64,000 nt of DNA, taken from contig NW_022985468.1 of NCBI RefSeq assembly GCF_010093595.1, positions 316,615 to 380,614 on the forward strand. Reading direction: 5' to 3'. The notes under the pieces are model-generated. The model worked only from the letters and a program-made list of their open reading frames with translations. It had not been told where the DNA came from and made no database searches. The DNA is from Mytilinidion resinicola. Its lineage: Eukaryota > Ascomycota > Dothideomycetes > Mytilinidiales > Mytilinidiaceae. A program made the position numbers and the translations under genes. Positions 46,746 to 57,906 of this stretch are shown in pieces (position 1 is the first letter of the stretch; each line of letters begins with the position of its first letter).

Positions 46746-47786
46746 ACATGATGTTGGTTAGCAGGCCGGCAGGGACCCTGGATGATAGGAGTCGATACTC
46801 GTAGTGTGTAATATATAATAGCATGCCTCCAGCAATAGCTCACGGCATTATGTGCAAGGGGTGGGGTGCTCTGCCTCACTGCACGTGCAGCCTTTCGAGG
46901 CTTTGTGGCTATTTATCTCCACATGTGACTTGACGAATTGTTGCTATTTTTGCTGCATGCGGCGTCCTTTCTTCGACCCTCTTCAGGCTTGCCAAGTGCG
47001 CCACGCGAGGCTAGACGGTTGCTGGTGTGGATGGGTACATAAACGGCATCTGGGCGCTTCAACACACGGCGCTTAGATAGTAGACCTATGACAGTGCGGG
47101 TGATGTAGATGAGGCCGAGAGGGGCCTGGCCATAGACCATAGATGAGATAGGAGGTCCTGGAAGGAGGCCGCATAACGGGCATCAGCACTGAGGTCCGAA
47201 TTGGAGAGGCTCGTGCAAGGATGAGCCTGAAGAGGGGTTGCTTGTGGTTGAGCAGGCTGGTGGTGAAGCTTACCTTGATTGCACCGCTCAGTCGCTTGTT
47301 CTGCGTGAAGCCAGTGGAGACTGACCACGCTGCTGGTCGAACAACATCACCAATACTGCTGCGATTGAAGAGCCCCCGTGCCAGACCCTCGCTCTCTCCC
47401 CACGGTCACTCGCGGTTTGAATCGTCCCGCCGCCGATGCTCCCGGGCGGCCTTAGCGAACGCGCCGAGCACCTTGCACATCGACCTCTCCTCCCCTGGCA
47501 TGCAAGCAAAGGGTGCTCCTCTATTCTTATTCTCTCCACCACGAGCCCTTCGATGCTACACTCGACCGCTGCCCGGAGCCCCCCACATCTGCTGCGCCCT
47601 CGCTGTGGCAGCACCCTCGCCGTGAGGAATGCAGGTGAGCCCAACCCGCGACTGCGACCCACGCCGCCGTGATCTTCACCACCGCATCACCTCCCCCATT
47701 GCCCGCCGCATACCTGTCCACTTGCCCTAGGCCGGAAGCCACACCGCGCCGCTCCCCGTTCCTGCTGGCCCCTCTGTACAGTTCGG
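46746..47786. other. Promoter/leader region of the Zds homologue
   Basis: 1 kb, GC- and pyrimidine-rich toward 47787. Several open frames of 60-130 codons without motifs. A long 5' leader is likely but cannot be placed. Confidence 0.45.
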
Positions 47787-50757
47787 ATGCTAACCCCACC
47801 TGCTTCTTCCCAGTCCACCACTCGAGCACGAGAGCTTGAGCTCATGTATCAGGCCAGGCGCGGCCATGCTCCGCAAATCTCCATCAGCGACGACAATCAC
47901 CATGTCACCGAGGCCATCGGCGATCTGTACGGCGATGAGGATGACTACCTGCCCAAGCGCGACTCGCGTCCGCTGAGCTTCATATCCTCTCCCCTCGGCG
48001 AGTCCCTCGAGACCGCTCCCCCTTCATTCGACGCTGCCCGCAGCTCTCCACCGCGATCCCCGCTCAGCCGCACACAATCGAACGAGAGGACTCCCCCAGC
48101 GCAGGTCAATGGAAGGCCCAAGATGCTGTCCACCCGCACCTCCTCGTTTGGACGCGAGAACGACCCCAGCCCGCTCTCACCACCCCCTCTAAGCCGGACC
48201 AACTCGGACACCGCCAACCAACAGTTCCCCCTAAATGACATAGATTACGAGTCGAGTCCGGCCGCGGTGGCACAGGAGCTGAGTAATTTACAAGCGATTC
48301 GGCGGATGTCAATGGACGTGAATGCTTCGGACCCCGATCTTCCCTCGTTCTCCTCTGGTTTCAGCGTTCCATCAGTTGCACCCGCCAACTTCACCGACGA
48401 TGAAGACCCATCGAAGTTATTTTGGGTTCCTGCAAGGCTACATCCTGAGTTGGCCCCGAAGGAGTTCAAGACATTTATTGAGGAAAAAGTCGATAAAATA
48501 AGGCGGAGGTCTGGTGGAGAGGATTCGCTGTCTCCAGATGGTGTAGGCCGTTCTGGATCAGGGTCAGGGTCAGGATCTTTGAAAAGAAAGAAGTCGATGC
48601 TGTCGCGGCAGATTGAAGGGCCAAATAATTACCGGGATGGGGCGGATAGATTGGAGAGAAAAAGATCTGAGAGGATACAGGGCGAAGGAAGCACGCCTTT
48701 GGCCGATTTGCAGGAGCTGGAACATCTGGTCGAGGATCCAAGCTCGATGATGCGCCGAATGAGCATTGACTCAGCAGCTCGTACATCTACCGACTCGGGT
48801 ATTGAGCTCACGAGCGAGGACATGCCGATATTGCCACCAAAGTCAGCTGGCCAGCCAACATTGAAGAGATCGACAAGAACAAACTATCGACGTGGAAGTC
48901 TTCGAAAGGGGGAAAGGGTGCCATTCTCTAGACGGATGGCTGGACGACAGTCAGAAACTGATACGGAAGAGTCACCAGTATCTTCTCCAACGCACAACAA
49001 ACACCCAGACCTGCCTACTATAGGACTCACCAGAGTTCAAACAGAGCCAATACATCTGCGGCCAGAAACTGTGGAGAACTTTTCACGCCCTGGCCGGAAA
49101 CGATCGCCTCCCATAACACCACCTCTACGGAAATCTTCTGAAGATCAACCATTTCAGCAACCTCTCATCACGAAATCCATACCCGAGCAAGAACCAGAGC
49201 CGCAATCAAGAAAGTCCCTCCCAGCCAAATCTTTCCACTCCCGCATTGCGTCAAATGGCCGTACCACAGCACCGCTACCTGGCTACACACCTCAGTCCGT
49301 TCCTCAAATTATCGAAACGCCGCCTCCGCCCCAGGAACCGCAAAGGTCGTCGTCCTTGCAATTACCAGAAAGGAGTTCCTCCCGTGAAGCTCATCAGCCT
49401 CGCCCTATTCAATCTCAAGCGCCGCCGCCTCGTCAACCACCTCCACCGAGACAGCAACCTGCAAGGCCTCCTATGCATCGCACAGGAACCCCTCCTATCA
49501 AGACCGACAACCGCACAATTGAGGACATGGCCTCACATCCCTCTCCCCTGCCCGGAAACCAAAGCACACGCACCGATTCGTTATCCTTCATCCCGACGTT
49601 TTCTGATGAAAAAGAGAAGAAGTCTGACAAGAAATCGAGAGATAAGAAGGACGCCGAAGGTGGATCGAGGAAGACGAGTTGGGGATGGCTATTAGGAGGC
49701 GAAGATAAGCAGAAGGAGAGAGAACGGGAACAGAAAGAGAAGGAAGAAAAGGAGGCTGCAAAAAAGGCCAAGATCAAAGCTAGCAAGGTAGTGGACAAGT
49801 CTCATGATAATACCCGACTCGATGTACTCCAGTCTTCGATCGACGGATCGAAGGGAAGGGAAAGTATTGTTATCGACCGAGAAAGTCTCAAGCTAGAGGA
49901 AGAACGGAAAAAGGAGAGCACGCGGAAATCTGGAGGCGAAACTAAGAAAGAGAAAAGTGGAATTTTCTCTTCGTTGTTTGGTGGTGAGAAAAAGAAAACC
50001 GAGAAAGAAACATCACACAAGAAGGGGAGCTCGATGCGTGGTCTCTCGCCAGAACCACCGCCACGGATACTCAAGCCCGACATCGACTACAACTGGACGC
50101 GATTCTCGATCATGGAGGAGCGTGCTATCTACCGGATGGCGCACATCAAGCTTGCCAATCCTCGCCGCGAACTCTACTCACAGGTCCTGCTCAGCAACTT
50201 CATGTACTCGTACCTTGCCAAGGTCCAGCAGATGCACCCACAGATGCAGATTGGACAAAAGCAGCAGCAACGGCAAGCTCAGCAGCAGAAGAAGGACCAG
50301 CCTGAGGAGTTTTCACAGTATCAGCGGTATCAACAAGTACGACGACTCGAGACTCCACCCTTAATTTCTTTCATAGACTAACATCAAACAGCAGCAAGAC
50401 CAAGCGGAAAACAAAAAGGCTCCAGGCGCTCAAGAGGATCAAGGCAACCAGGAGGTCCCCGAACACGATAGCCATGGCCAAGCTAGGCCCGACTCCCGCG
50501 CATCACAACATACCCAACGCTCTCAGCAATCTCAACACTCCCAGCACTCTCAGCACTCTCAACACTCTCAGCAAGCCGCCCAGCAATCCCACAGCAATTC
50601 AAACGGAAATTCTTACAGCGTCTCTAGCGGGCAGGACTATCTCGGTCAACCGCGCAACACCCCGCAAAGCAAGTCACCACCTCCGTCACAAACGCCGTAT
50701 TACGGTGACGGCATGTTCGACGACGAGTCACCCTCGGAAGAGAACAAAATGTGGTGA
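47787..50757 (+). CDS. Zds1/Zds2-like regulator of PP2A and mitotic exit
   Basis: Two exons (47787-50336, 50392-50757) give 971 residues. Most is disordered, rich in Ser/Pro/Arg with many SP and RRxS motifs, a highly charged KEKEEKEAAKKAKI stretch and two GG-hinge patches (SWGWLLGGEDK, IFSSLFGGEKK). The diagnostic part is the Zds C-terminal domain at about residues 760-820 (DYNWTRFSIMEERAIYRMAH then LANPRREL, LLSNFMYSYL), which binds the Cdc55 B subunit of PP2A in yeast and controls Cdc14 release and Cdc55 location. The tail has Gln/Ser/His repeats (SQHSQHSQHSQ) and ends DDESPSEENKMW. A segment LFWVPARLHPELAPKEFKTF near residue 210 is the N-terminal conserved Zds motif. The last ORF extension past 50336 is intron. 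Confidence 0.87.
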
Positions 50758-51063
50758 CCCTAGTGGTCTAGTCAGTTAGGTGGTATAATATCTAACTCTA
50801 ATAAATCAATCAAATCAAATTATCTTCTACATTACAACAGAGACAGCTCTCATGTTCCCTTCCTCCAAGACCGAATATGTAAATGGCTCTTCTTCTTGGT
50901 CCTCTTTCCTTTCCTCTAGTTCTTGTTTCCAAGTGCTCAGAAACTCGTATCGTGTGCTTAGGACGGATAAGGCGTATTTTTGGAAGCAAGCTCGTTTGGG
51001 GCGGGGACACATACGCACTCATGAATGCATAGCGAGCGCTACTTTTTCCTTTTACTAGGGCTT

Positions 51064-51291
51064 TTACGTCTTCTTGTGTGCCCTTTGTGGGGAGCTGGCT
51101 GCTGAAGGCTGATTTTTTCTTTTTTTCTTGATGCTGTCGCTACTGCCCGGCTGTAGGCCCGGGACTTTGTTTCTCTGTACGATAATGTTTGGTTTTTCAA
51201 CTTCCCCAATCGCTCCGTTCATAACCTCCCTCACCTCAATCAACACGGTTGGGTCTTCCACTTCTACTACTTCGGTCTGCTCTTGGACCTA
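51064..51291 (-). CDS. Possible terminal exon of an unrecognised small gene
   Basis: Following an acceptor-like CCCTAG, the frame VQEQTEVVEVEDPTVLIEV ... ends in a basic, nuclear-signal-like tail (SIKKKRKNQP ... RAHKKT) at 51064. The composition looks coding, and upstream on the same strand (51854-51663) is another protein-like stretch (QRIKESQNLRKEMIMVMRTE). I could not find a convincing donor to join them. No family recognised; could be chance. Confidence 0.25.
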
Positions 51292-52639
51292 GGGATCTTA
51301 TAGGGGGTTCGATATGTGGGGCGTAAGAGCGGGATATGGGACTTTGTACAGATTGAGCGTTGACGGAAGACTTAGAAAAGAGACGGGCGGAGTAGGACTA
51401 GGAATGGATGGGATGGGATGGGTTGGCATGATCTATCTAGTCTAATGTATTTACCGTTTATGGATAAGGATAAAGGATGTGTTGATGACGTGCATGTGTG
51501 CGTGAAGGGGCAGGTGACTTCGGTGACTATCACGTGCGAGGTGAGGTGGGCGGGTATATCTTTCGTTACGGCCACAGGTTTGGATTGGCAGATTAGTTTG
51601 AGGTTCGCGATTCTGGTTAAAATCGTGGTATCCATCCATCCATGGGTGGAGTGGATCTAAAATCAACTCCGAACATCTGTATGGAGTGGTGCGGTCTTGG
51701 TGGCGGGATCGAAATCCTGGATGATCAAGTCGAATGGTGTCTGCGGTGGCATCGAGTTTTCTGTTCTCATAACCATTATCATCTCTTTACGCAAATTCTG
51801 CGACTCTTTAATCCTCTGTTCTTTATCTTCTCTTGATCTCTTATCGATCACCAAGCAATACCTGCCACCAGCAGCGCCTCCGTCAGCTATCCTTATGCTT
51901 CATCTTAACGCAATAATCCACATCATCATTATCTACATGCTGTCCTCCTCTCCAACTCCAACCCACTCTCCGCCCATCGCCAGATCCCACTGTCCTTTTT
52001 TGATCCGCCCCACACCATATTCCGAAAGTCCTGCGTCTGTTGATCCCCAATCCCCACCCATAAGCAAATCTTTCGCCTGCTGGTTCAGCCGCCACAGTCC
52101 CAGGGCCATGTTCGCTCACTGGCCCTCCTTTTGATTCCAACCAACGCACTATCGGGCACTGCCACTTGTTGGTTGCAAGCCGATCTGCTCATCGGGCGAT
52201 GTGAGCCACGAAAATTCTTGTCTCCACCCCATGAAAACCCATCCTGGCACCTGTTTGACTGCCACCACCCTGCTGGGCCATGGGCCCTCTCTTTGCCACT
52301 GGTTGAGAGCCACAGACACTACTCATAGGGCATTTCCAACGGCGGCCTTTGGGGTAGGCGTTTGAGCTACCAGACGGCGCTACCCATAGGCTGTCTATGT
52401 AGGTAGGGTGACGACAAAACTGAAACAACAATGTGCACCCGACGCCCTTGCATACATGCAACTTTGCTATACACAAGGGATTTGGAACAGAAAGAGGCCT
52501 AGAGTTCATTTGGAATACCACGGCCGAAAGAGATGGAGCAAAAGACCGCGTATGTGTAGAGGAGCCGGACCAGAATCAAACATTATTGTACAAATTAGAT
52601 ATTGCGGAAGACTTAAACGGCTGTCCGTTCGCATTACTT
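51292..52639. other. Intergenic, no confident gene
   Basis: About 1.35 kb. Open frames at 51697-52134 (+) and 51883-52149 (-) overlap each other and lack motifs. A possible upstream exon of the gene ending at 51064 lies near 51663-51854. Confidence 0.4.
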
Positions 52640-53075
52640 TAACGTGTTCTACATGCATGTGGTGGTTACAAGCGAGTGGTGGCGCTTAATTTTTGGTGCG
52701 ATTTGGACGTTTTGACACCCCAGCAACCTCAACAACTATAAAAGATTTGAATCTATAACTTAGAATAAAGATATGCATAGCTGTTTCAATATTATAAGAC
52801 AAATTTTTAGGGTCTCTTGATGGCCACATTTAGTTATAGTAGAGTTTTGGCCCCCTAGCATTGGGTAAGATCTACGATATAATAGAATTACAGAGACACA
52901 TCACTCCAAACTATTGCCTAGCCATTGAAATGAGCTAAATACTATATGCATTCATATAATCTTATTTAATACTTTATGGTTGTTGAGATTGCTGGGGTGT
53001 CAAAACGTCCAAATCGCACCAAAAATTAAGCGCCACCACTCGCTTGTAACCACCACATGCATGTAGAACACGTTA
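52640..53075. mobile_element. MITE with 99-bp terminal inverted repeats and TA target duplication
   Basis: Left arm 52642-52740 starts acgtgttctacatgcatg; right arm 52975-53073 is its reverse complement with only two mismatches, both transitions. TA flanks both ends (52640-52641, 53074-53075), as for Tc1/mariner insertions. The 234-bp interior is AT-rich and non-coding. The near-identity of the arms suggests recent activity or gene conversion between arms. Adjacent to a truncated MOCOS-like gene. Confidence 0.92.
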
Positions 53076-53159
53076 TAGGGTAACGCTGAAGTAAGCAGAA
53101 AATGACGATATGTGCATAATGGTATAAGGTCCTACCTTCTTGCCAGGGCCGCCTGGGCA

Positions 53160-53812
53160 GAACTACGCTGAAATAGCGATCGGATTGTTGACATGGCTGC
53201 CAAAGGAAGGAAACGCTCGCATCAAACGCATGCTGGCTTTAACCTGAGCGAGCAGCTTTTGTTCGCCCTCCTGGACAGAGCGACTTGCAGGCTCTTCCAC
53301 GAAAGCCGAATTTGCGGTGGATGGTAGATGCAGGGGAGGTTCGCTGGCCTTAAAAGGTGCACTGGCTCCAGTACCGTCGGCGATCTCTCAATCGGTTGAT
53401 ACTTCTCGACGTATTGCTCTGACATGAAAGCGAGGAAAGTATCTACGTCAGAGAACGTACTCATAGCACCCAAAGAGACGCGTACAACCCCAGGCATCTT
53501 TCCCCCGAGCAATTCTGGCGTAAGCGGTTTGCTATAGCGATGGCCAAGAGCAAATATCGCCTTCACATCTGAGGCAGTGAAGTTTTGGAAGGTCGCGATT
53601 CCTCCCGGATTGCACAGACCACTAGAACGGAGGTAGATGTTGTGTTCGTCTGCGAGTTTCTCAACGTCGGAGTAGGCTATGGGCATAACCAAAGAGTCCT
53701 GAACATTGAAAGCAACTGTGGCGCCTTGGGTTTTGGCATCGCCGTAGATTGCTTCTGGGTCCTTGTAAATCCGACAAACGGGTACACCATTAGCATGGGT
53801 GAGGGCGCTCAT
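53160..53812 (-). pseudogene. Remnant of a molybdenum cofactor sulfurase-like (class V aminotransferase) gene
   Basis: The frame from 53812 begins inside the family (HANGVPVCRIYKDP), continues with GATVAFNVQD, YLRSSGLCNPGGIATF, FALGHRYSKPL and GVVRVSLGAMSTFSDVDTFLAF, the C-terminal part of the PLP domain of MOCOS-like enzymes, and then the family's IERSPTV. The PLP-lysine region and everything N-terminal to it are absent: upstream sequence has stops and no homology. After ERSPTV the frame to 53222 looks unnatural, while the +1 frame (TGASAPFKASEPPLHLP...) looks like a continuing acidic tail, so a frameshift near 53370 is likely. Non-functional remnant; the nearby MITE may mark a rearrangement. 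Confidence 0.7.
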
Positions 53813-55402
53813 ATGAGGAACTCACCACGCTGCTGGCTGGCTGAAGTAGAAGACGAGAGGCCGCACAGAGCAGCTGATGAAGGGGTTGAAAAACTTGAGG
53901 TGGCATGGAGAAAGTATACTTCCCCAAATTAATCCAGAACGCAAAGCGCAGCACATTGATTAGATATCATCGGAGTAAAAGCTCCCTGACGAGCAGATTT
54001 CCGCCCTCTGATAGCATCGTGAGGCACAGTACATCCAGAACAGACGCTAGATTAGCACGATTCTCCTACTGCTGCTATGGAGCGGCATATCGTTATTTGA
54101 GACCGCTCATTCGCGGGAGAATCTGCCGCTCATTCCCAGGTGCGGAGCTGCTCACGTGGTCAAAGATTCCCAGAAGCTGTTAATGAACAGCCTTTTTCCT
54201 ATTGAAGCGATGGGTGACGCCAATTTGGGGAGCATAGCCAATTCGGGAGCAAGGCGGGCGCTTGGTATTGGAACATGTGGAGGCATCGACGACGTGGAGC
54301 TGAGCTGCTGCACTGCGATGCAAGGAGTCTGCGGGAAGATCATGATACGGCGCGGGAAGTAGATTCGCTAGCACGGAAATAAGAAGATAGAGTCTGGATG
54401 GTGAGATGTAAAGCGCGTTGCTTTTTAGCGGGAGGCGATGAGAATCTGGTTGGCTATCATGGACGTCTCATAGAAGCGGTCCACCGGGACGCAGCCGCCT
54501 GTGTGGGAACTGTCCAGCGACGTGTGCCTTGAACCGTGATGCTATCTCGACGAAGCAGAAGGCCTATGAGCTATTGCATGTACCGGCGACGGCTGGAAAC
54601 TGCAGCAGGCAGTCTCGGGGTCCTCGGATTGTACACCAGCATGTCAATCCAGGCAGACAGTTCTTACAGGCTGGCTTTACGACGCGCAAAGCCTCTTAGG
54701 GCGGCATGGAGTGCTTGAGTCGAATGGCGGCATCCGAGCCCGGTTGTCAGAAGCCTGGACGCCTCCACCCCATACTCTTCAGTTTGTCCGGGGAATGTGT
54801 TGACTCAATGGCTCAATCCTGATCCCGTCAAGCTATCCACAATGTCAACAGACACATACTAGTGGTCAAGCGGCAACTGCTGGATAGGACGCCGAAATTC
54901 TGAAGCTAGGAGCTGCGATGCGTGCGCATCATAGTGGACGTCTCTTCTTCCAAATACAACGGGAAGGATCCGAGCTACTGTACCACCATTTTCAGTACAC
55001 CAATTGGGGGTTGCTGCGCGCGGCTCGGGGAGGTGGTGATGGTGTTGAAGGGTGAGGTCGCCGAAGATGACCCCTGTGGGAACTCTGGGCCCGCTTGGTG
55101 GCTGACGCTTCTGTTCTAGAAAACACCATACCTAGGTATCCTCAACTCCTTTTCAGCCCTATCACAGGTCCATCATCAGTCCATCGTCAATCCATCCTTT
55201 GCATGCACCTTCAGCCCCGTCTTTTCTTCAACGCCGACTTATGGCACAAAGCTCGGCGTAATCGAATGTGATTTGCAGCATTAGCCGTTTCAGGTCCCCA
55301 AAGCCTTCCTCTGATGCTGCACGGGCCATTATGCATTGCTCGCATATTTTTCCATGGTTCAGCTGGGATCGATCGTGCTAGGTGCCATGCTGGCCTTGAA
55401 GT
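53813..55402. other. Intergenic, 1.6 kb, no supported gene
   Basis: Sequence expected to hold the N-terminal part of the MOCOS-like gene does not. Open frames are all under 70 codons. No repeat ends seen until 55403. Confidence 0.5.
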
Positions 55403-55602
55403 AAGTGGCACACTCATCAAGCACTCTGGTCGTATGTACAACTGTCTGCCACTGCTTGAAGTGCTTCAATGAGTTTCCACATGGCCCAAGATGAAGAGCT
55501 TCTATCTCGTTCAGGATCCTGAAAATGCATTGAAGCAACCCAAGCAGTGGCAGACAGGTGTACGCACGAGACAGCCTGTTCTATAATTAGAGTGCCACCT
55601 TT
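55403..55602. mobile_element. Foldback/MITE-like repeat, copy B (complete arms)
   Basis: Left arm 55403-55471 (aagtggcacactcatcaag ... ctgccactgcttgaag) pairs with right arm 55528-55602 (cattgaagcaacccaagcag ... gagtgccacctt), enclosing about 56 bp. So the whole element can fold into one long imperfect hairpin. It shares order and sequence with 17057-17226. No open reading frame. Confidence 0.75.
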
Positions 55603-56171
55603 TTCATACCCTGCGTGGGCACATCCCCAAGAGGATTGACAATCTCGATCTTGATAAATAGTGTGGCTCCCGTTTCGCCGTTCCGGTGAGATCTCGAGAT
55701 GGCATGGTGAAGTTGAGTGCGTCGCCGAATTCCCGTAGGCAAGTAGCATAGCACTCACCAGGCCATGAAGAGTGGGTTACACCACCACTAAGCACCCTCG
55801 ATGACACCGACCCGCTACTAGGAGGGAGTGTCTGGCTGACTGCATGGTCGCCGTCTACGGTGTCTCTCGCCGACCCGGTTGGGAAGTATAGGCCGCTAAA
55901 GCAGTCTGACAGGCTTCATCAAGTACAAAATAGCTACAGAAATGTTACAGTTGCCCCGCAAATCTTCAGAATCTTTTTCCTGCTCTTTCACCTATTTTGA
56001 CGTAGAGGCCCAAAACACTTAAAATAGCTTCATCAACTGAGGCCTAGTCTAGTCTTTTTCTGGCGACTGGCTTTCTCGGGAACACCTCTCGCTCTTCAAT
56101 CAAGGCCTGCTGTAATTCATCCATTTCAATCATATTGCTGTGCTCTCGTACTTTTCTGTTAGATCCCCAAC
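55603..56171. other. Upstream region of the ABCG remnant
   Basis: 570 bp; the 5' flank of the broken ABC transporter. Nothing else recognised. Confidence 0.4.
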
Positions 56172-57670
56172 ATGTCGGATATCCTTAGTACAGTAGATGT
56201 CGAGAAAAATGACAGAGGCAGCGATTATACCCATTTGACCAACAGCAGCATCCAGACCTTCGGATTTGAGGGCGTCACCGTTACCGTCAACGACCGGACG
56301 ACGAAGCAACCGAAGGAAATTCTATCTGGCGTTAATGGCATGGTCGAAGCAGGTCAGTAATACTCATTGCTTAAAATCTTTCACCGCAGTCAGTATAACC
56401 CGGACGAACTGTACTTTTTTGCACGAAACAAGTCGAGTCCCTTCCAAAAAAGTCACTATCGACATCTCACACTCTGATGGTAGCACCTCAAGCAGCTGTA
56501 AGTAAGAGTCAAATCGTGCTATGAATTTCAAGTCTTTACTGGGCTAGATGCTGACCGTAAGAAGGGGAAATGCTGGCGCTGATGGGCCCGAGTGGCTCCG
56601 GAAAGACCACCCTACTCAACGTTCTGGCTCACCGCGAAGCTATGTCTAAGGCCACTGTACAAAAAAGATAGAAAGGGCTCTATATCAACGGCAAAGAAAC
56701 AAAGTTGAAGGACTTCCAAAAGATCAGCTCCTACGTAGAGCAGGAGGATGCTCTGGTGGGATCTGATACCGTGAAGGAAACTCTATACTTTGCCGCAAAG
56801 CTGGCGCTTCCTAGGTCACTACGGGTACAGTACCAGCCCATAAGTCTGGGCAAACGTGTTTATCACTGCTTAGCTCCAAACGTGCTCGCTTGACGCTACT
56901 GTAAGGAGCAGCCCAGTGAGTACGTAGGCAGTTAGTCAAGAGGCAGTTTAATTTGCACTACTTCGAACCTGACACAGCGCATAGGCTTTTGGAAGTTCAC
57001 GGGGGTACCCTAGGCAGTGGGAAACGCGTGTGCAGACTTCTGACCTGTCACTGTAGTTGCTCCAAACTCTTGTCGGACTCCTCTCTCCCAATATAATTCT
57101 GACTGTAGTAGTTCCATTATCAAGATCGAGCGGATAATGAAAATCATTGCACTCGTTACTGCATTCGGTCTTCAAGGCCAGGCAGAGACGATCATCGGAA
57201 CACCGATCCAAAAAGGCCCAAGTGGCGGGCAGAAGCGGCGTGTCAGTGTTGCCAGCCAGCTAATTACGAGTCCAAAGCTGCTCTTCCTCGATGAACCTAC
57301 GAGCGGCCTTGACTCCGCGGCCAACTACGAGGTCATATCTTTGGTGAAGGCCCTCGCCAAAAAGCGCAATATAGGGCTCTATCTCAACAAATTCTATATC
57401 CAAGCCCACGTTAATGTTGATCGCAGCTTCTTGTCATTGTAAGCATTCATCAGCCCTCCACGACGACGTTTGAGCTCTTCGACAAGCTACTTCTCCTGTC
57501 AAGAGGAGACACTACTTACAATGGCTCCGTAGCCGGCGTCCGCGACTACTCTCAGTCTCAGGGCCACGCAATGCCTCTGTATATGAACCCTGCCGAGTTT
57601 GCCATTGACCTAGTCAATACCGACTTCTCACGCCATCAGGACAAAACTCTCAACAATTGGAGGATCTCGT
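56172..57670 (+). pseudogene. Broken ABCG (white-brown type) transporter, nucleotide-binding domain only
   Basis: From the ATG at 56172 (MSDILSTVDVEKNDRGS) the sequence reads TFGFEGVTVTVND ... ILSGVNGMVEAG, then after an intron GEMLALMGPSGSGKTTLLNVLAH (Walker A). TAG at 56669-56671 interrupts the frame before YINGKETKLKDFQKISSYVE, QEDALVGSDTVKETLYFAAK. A 300-bp non-coding stretch (about 56826-57124; long intron or insertion) precedes IERIMKIIALVTAFGLQ, the signature PSGGQKRRVSVASQL and Walker B LLFLDEPTSGLDS. After another break come SIHQPSTTTFELFDKLLLLS, and finally NPAEFAIDLVNTDFSR. No transmembrane domain follows. ABCG proteins export drugs, sterols or toxins; this one cannot. Confidence 0.75.
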
Positions 57671-57906
57671 AGCTGGCTGGTCAAAGTCTGAGGCTGCCAG
57701 AATCGTGGTAAAGGTCGAATCCGCAATCAACGCCCAGCCTTCGAATAGTCATGGAGTAGAACGTAGCAGAGAGCTATTCTATATTCTAGTTCTATAAGGT
57801 GGGTTCTTTTGTATGTCATCTACACCGGCGCTTCTCAGTAAATGAAATCGAGACACCCAAAGTTTCCTCTCTGGAGAATTAGATGTGTGCCTTGATGTAC
57901 AGATAC
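57671..57906. other. Degenerate sequence after the ABCG remnant
   Basis: Traces such as AGWSKSEAARIV and VKVESAINAQPS in another frame look like the linker that leads to the ABCG membrane domain, but stop codons end it. The region abuts the MFS gene 3' end. Confidence 0.4.

Noticed and set aside
54156..54718. Short open frames of 60-68 codons on both strands
   Set aside because: No motifs, overlapping, in a region of decayed sequence.
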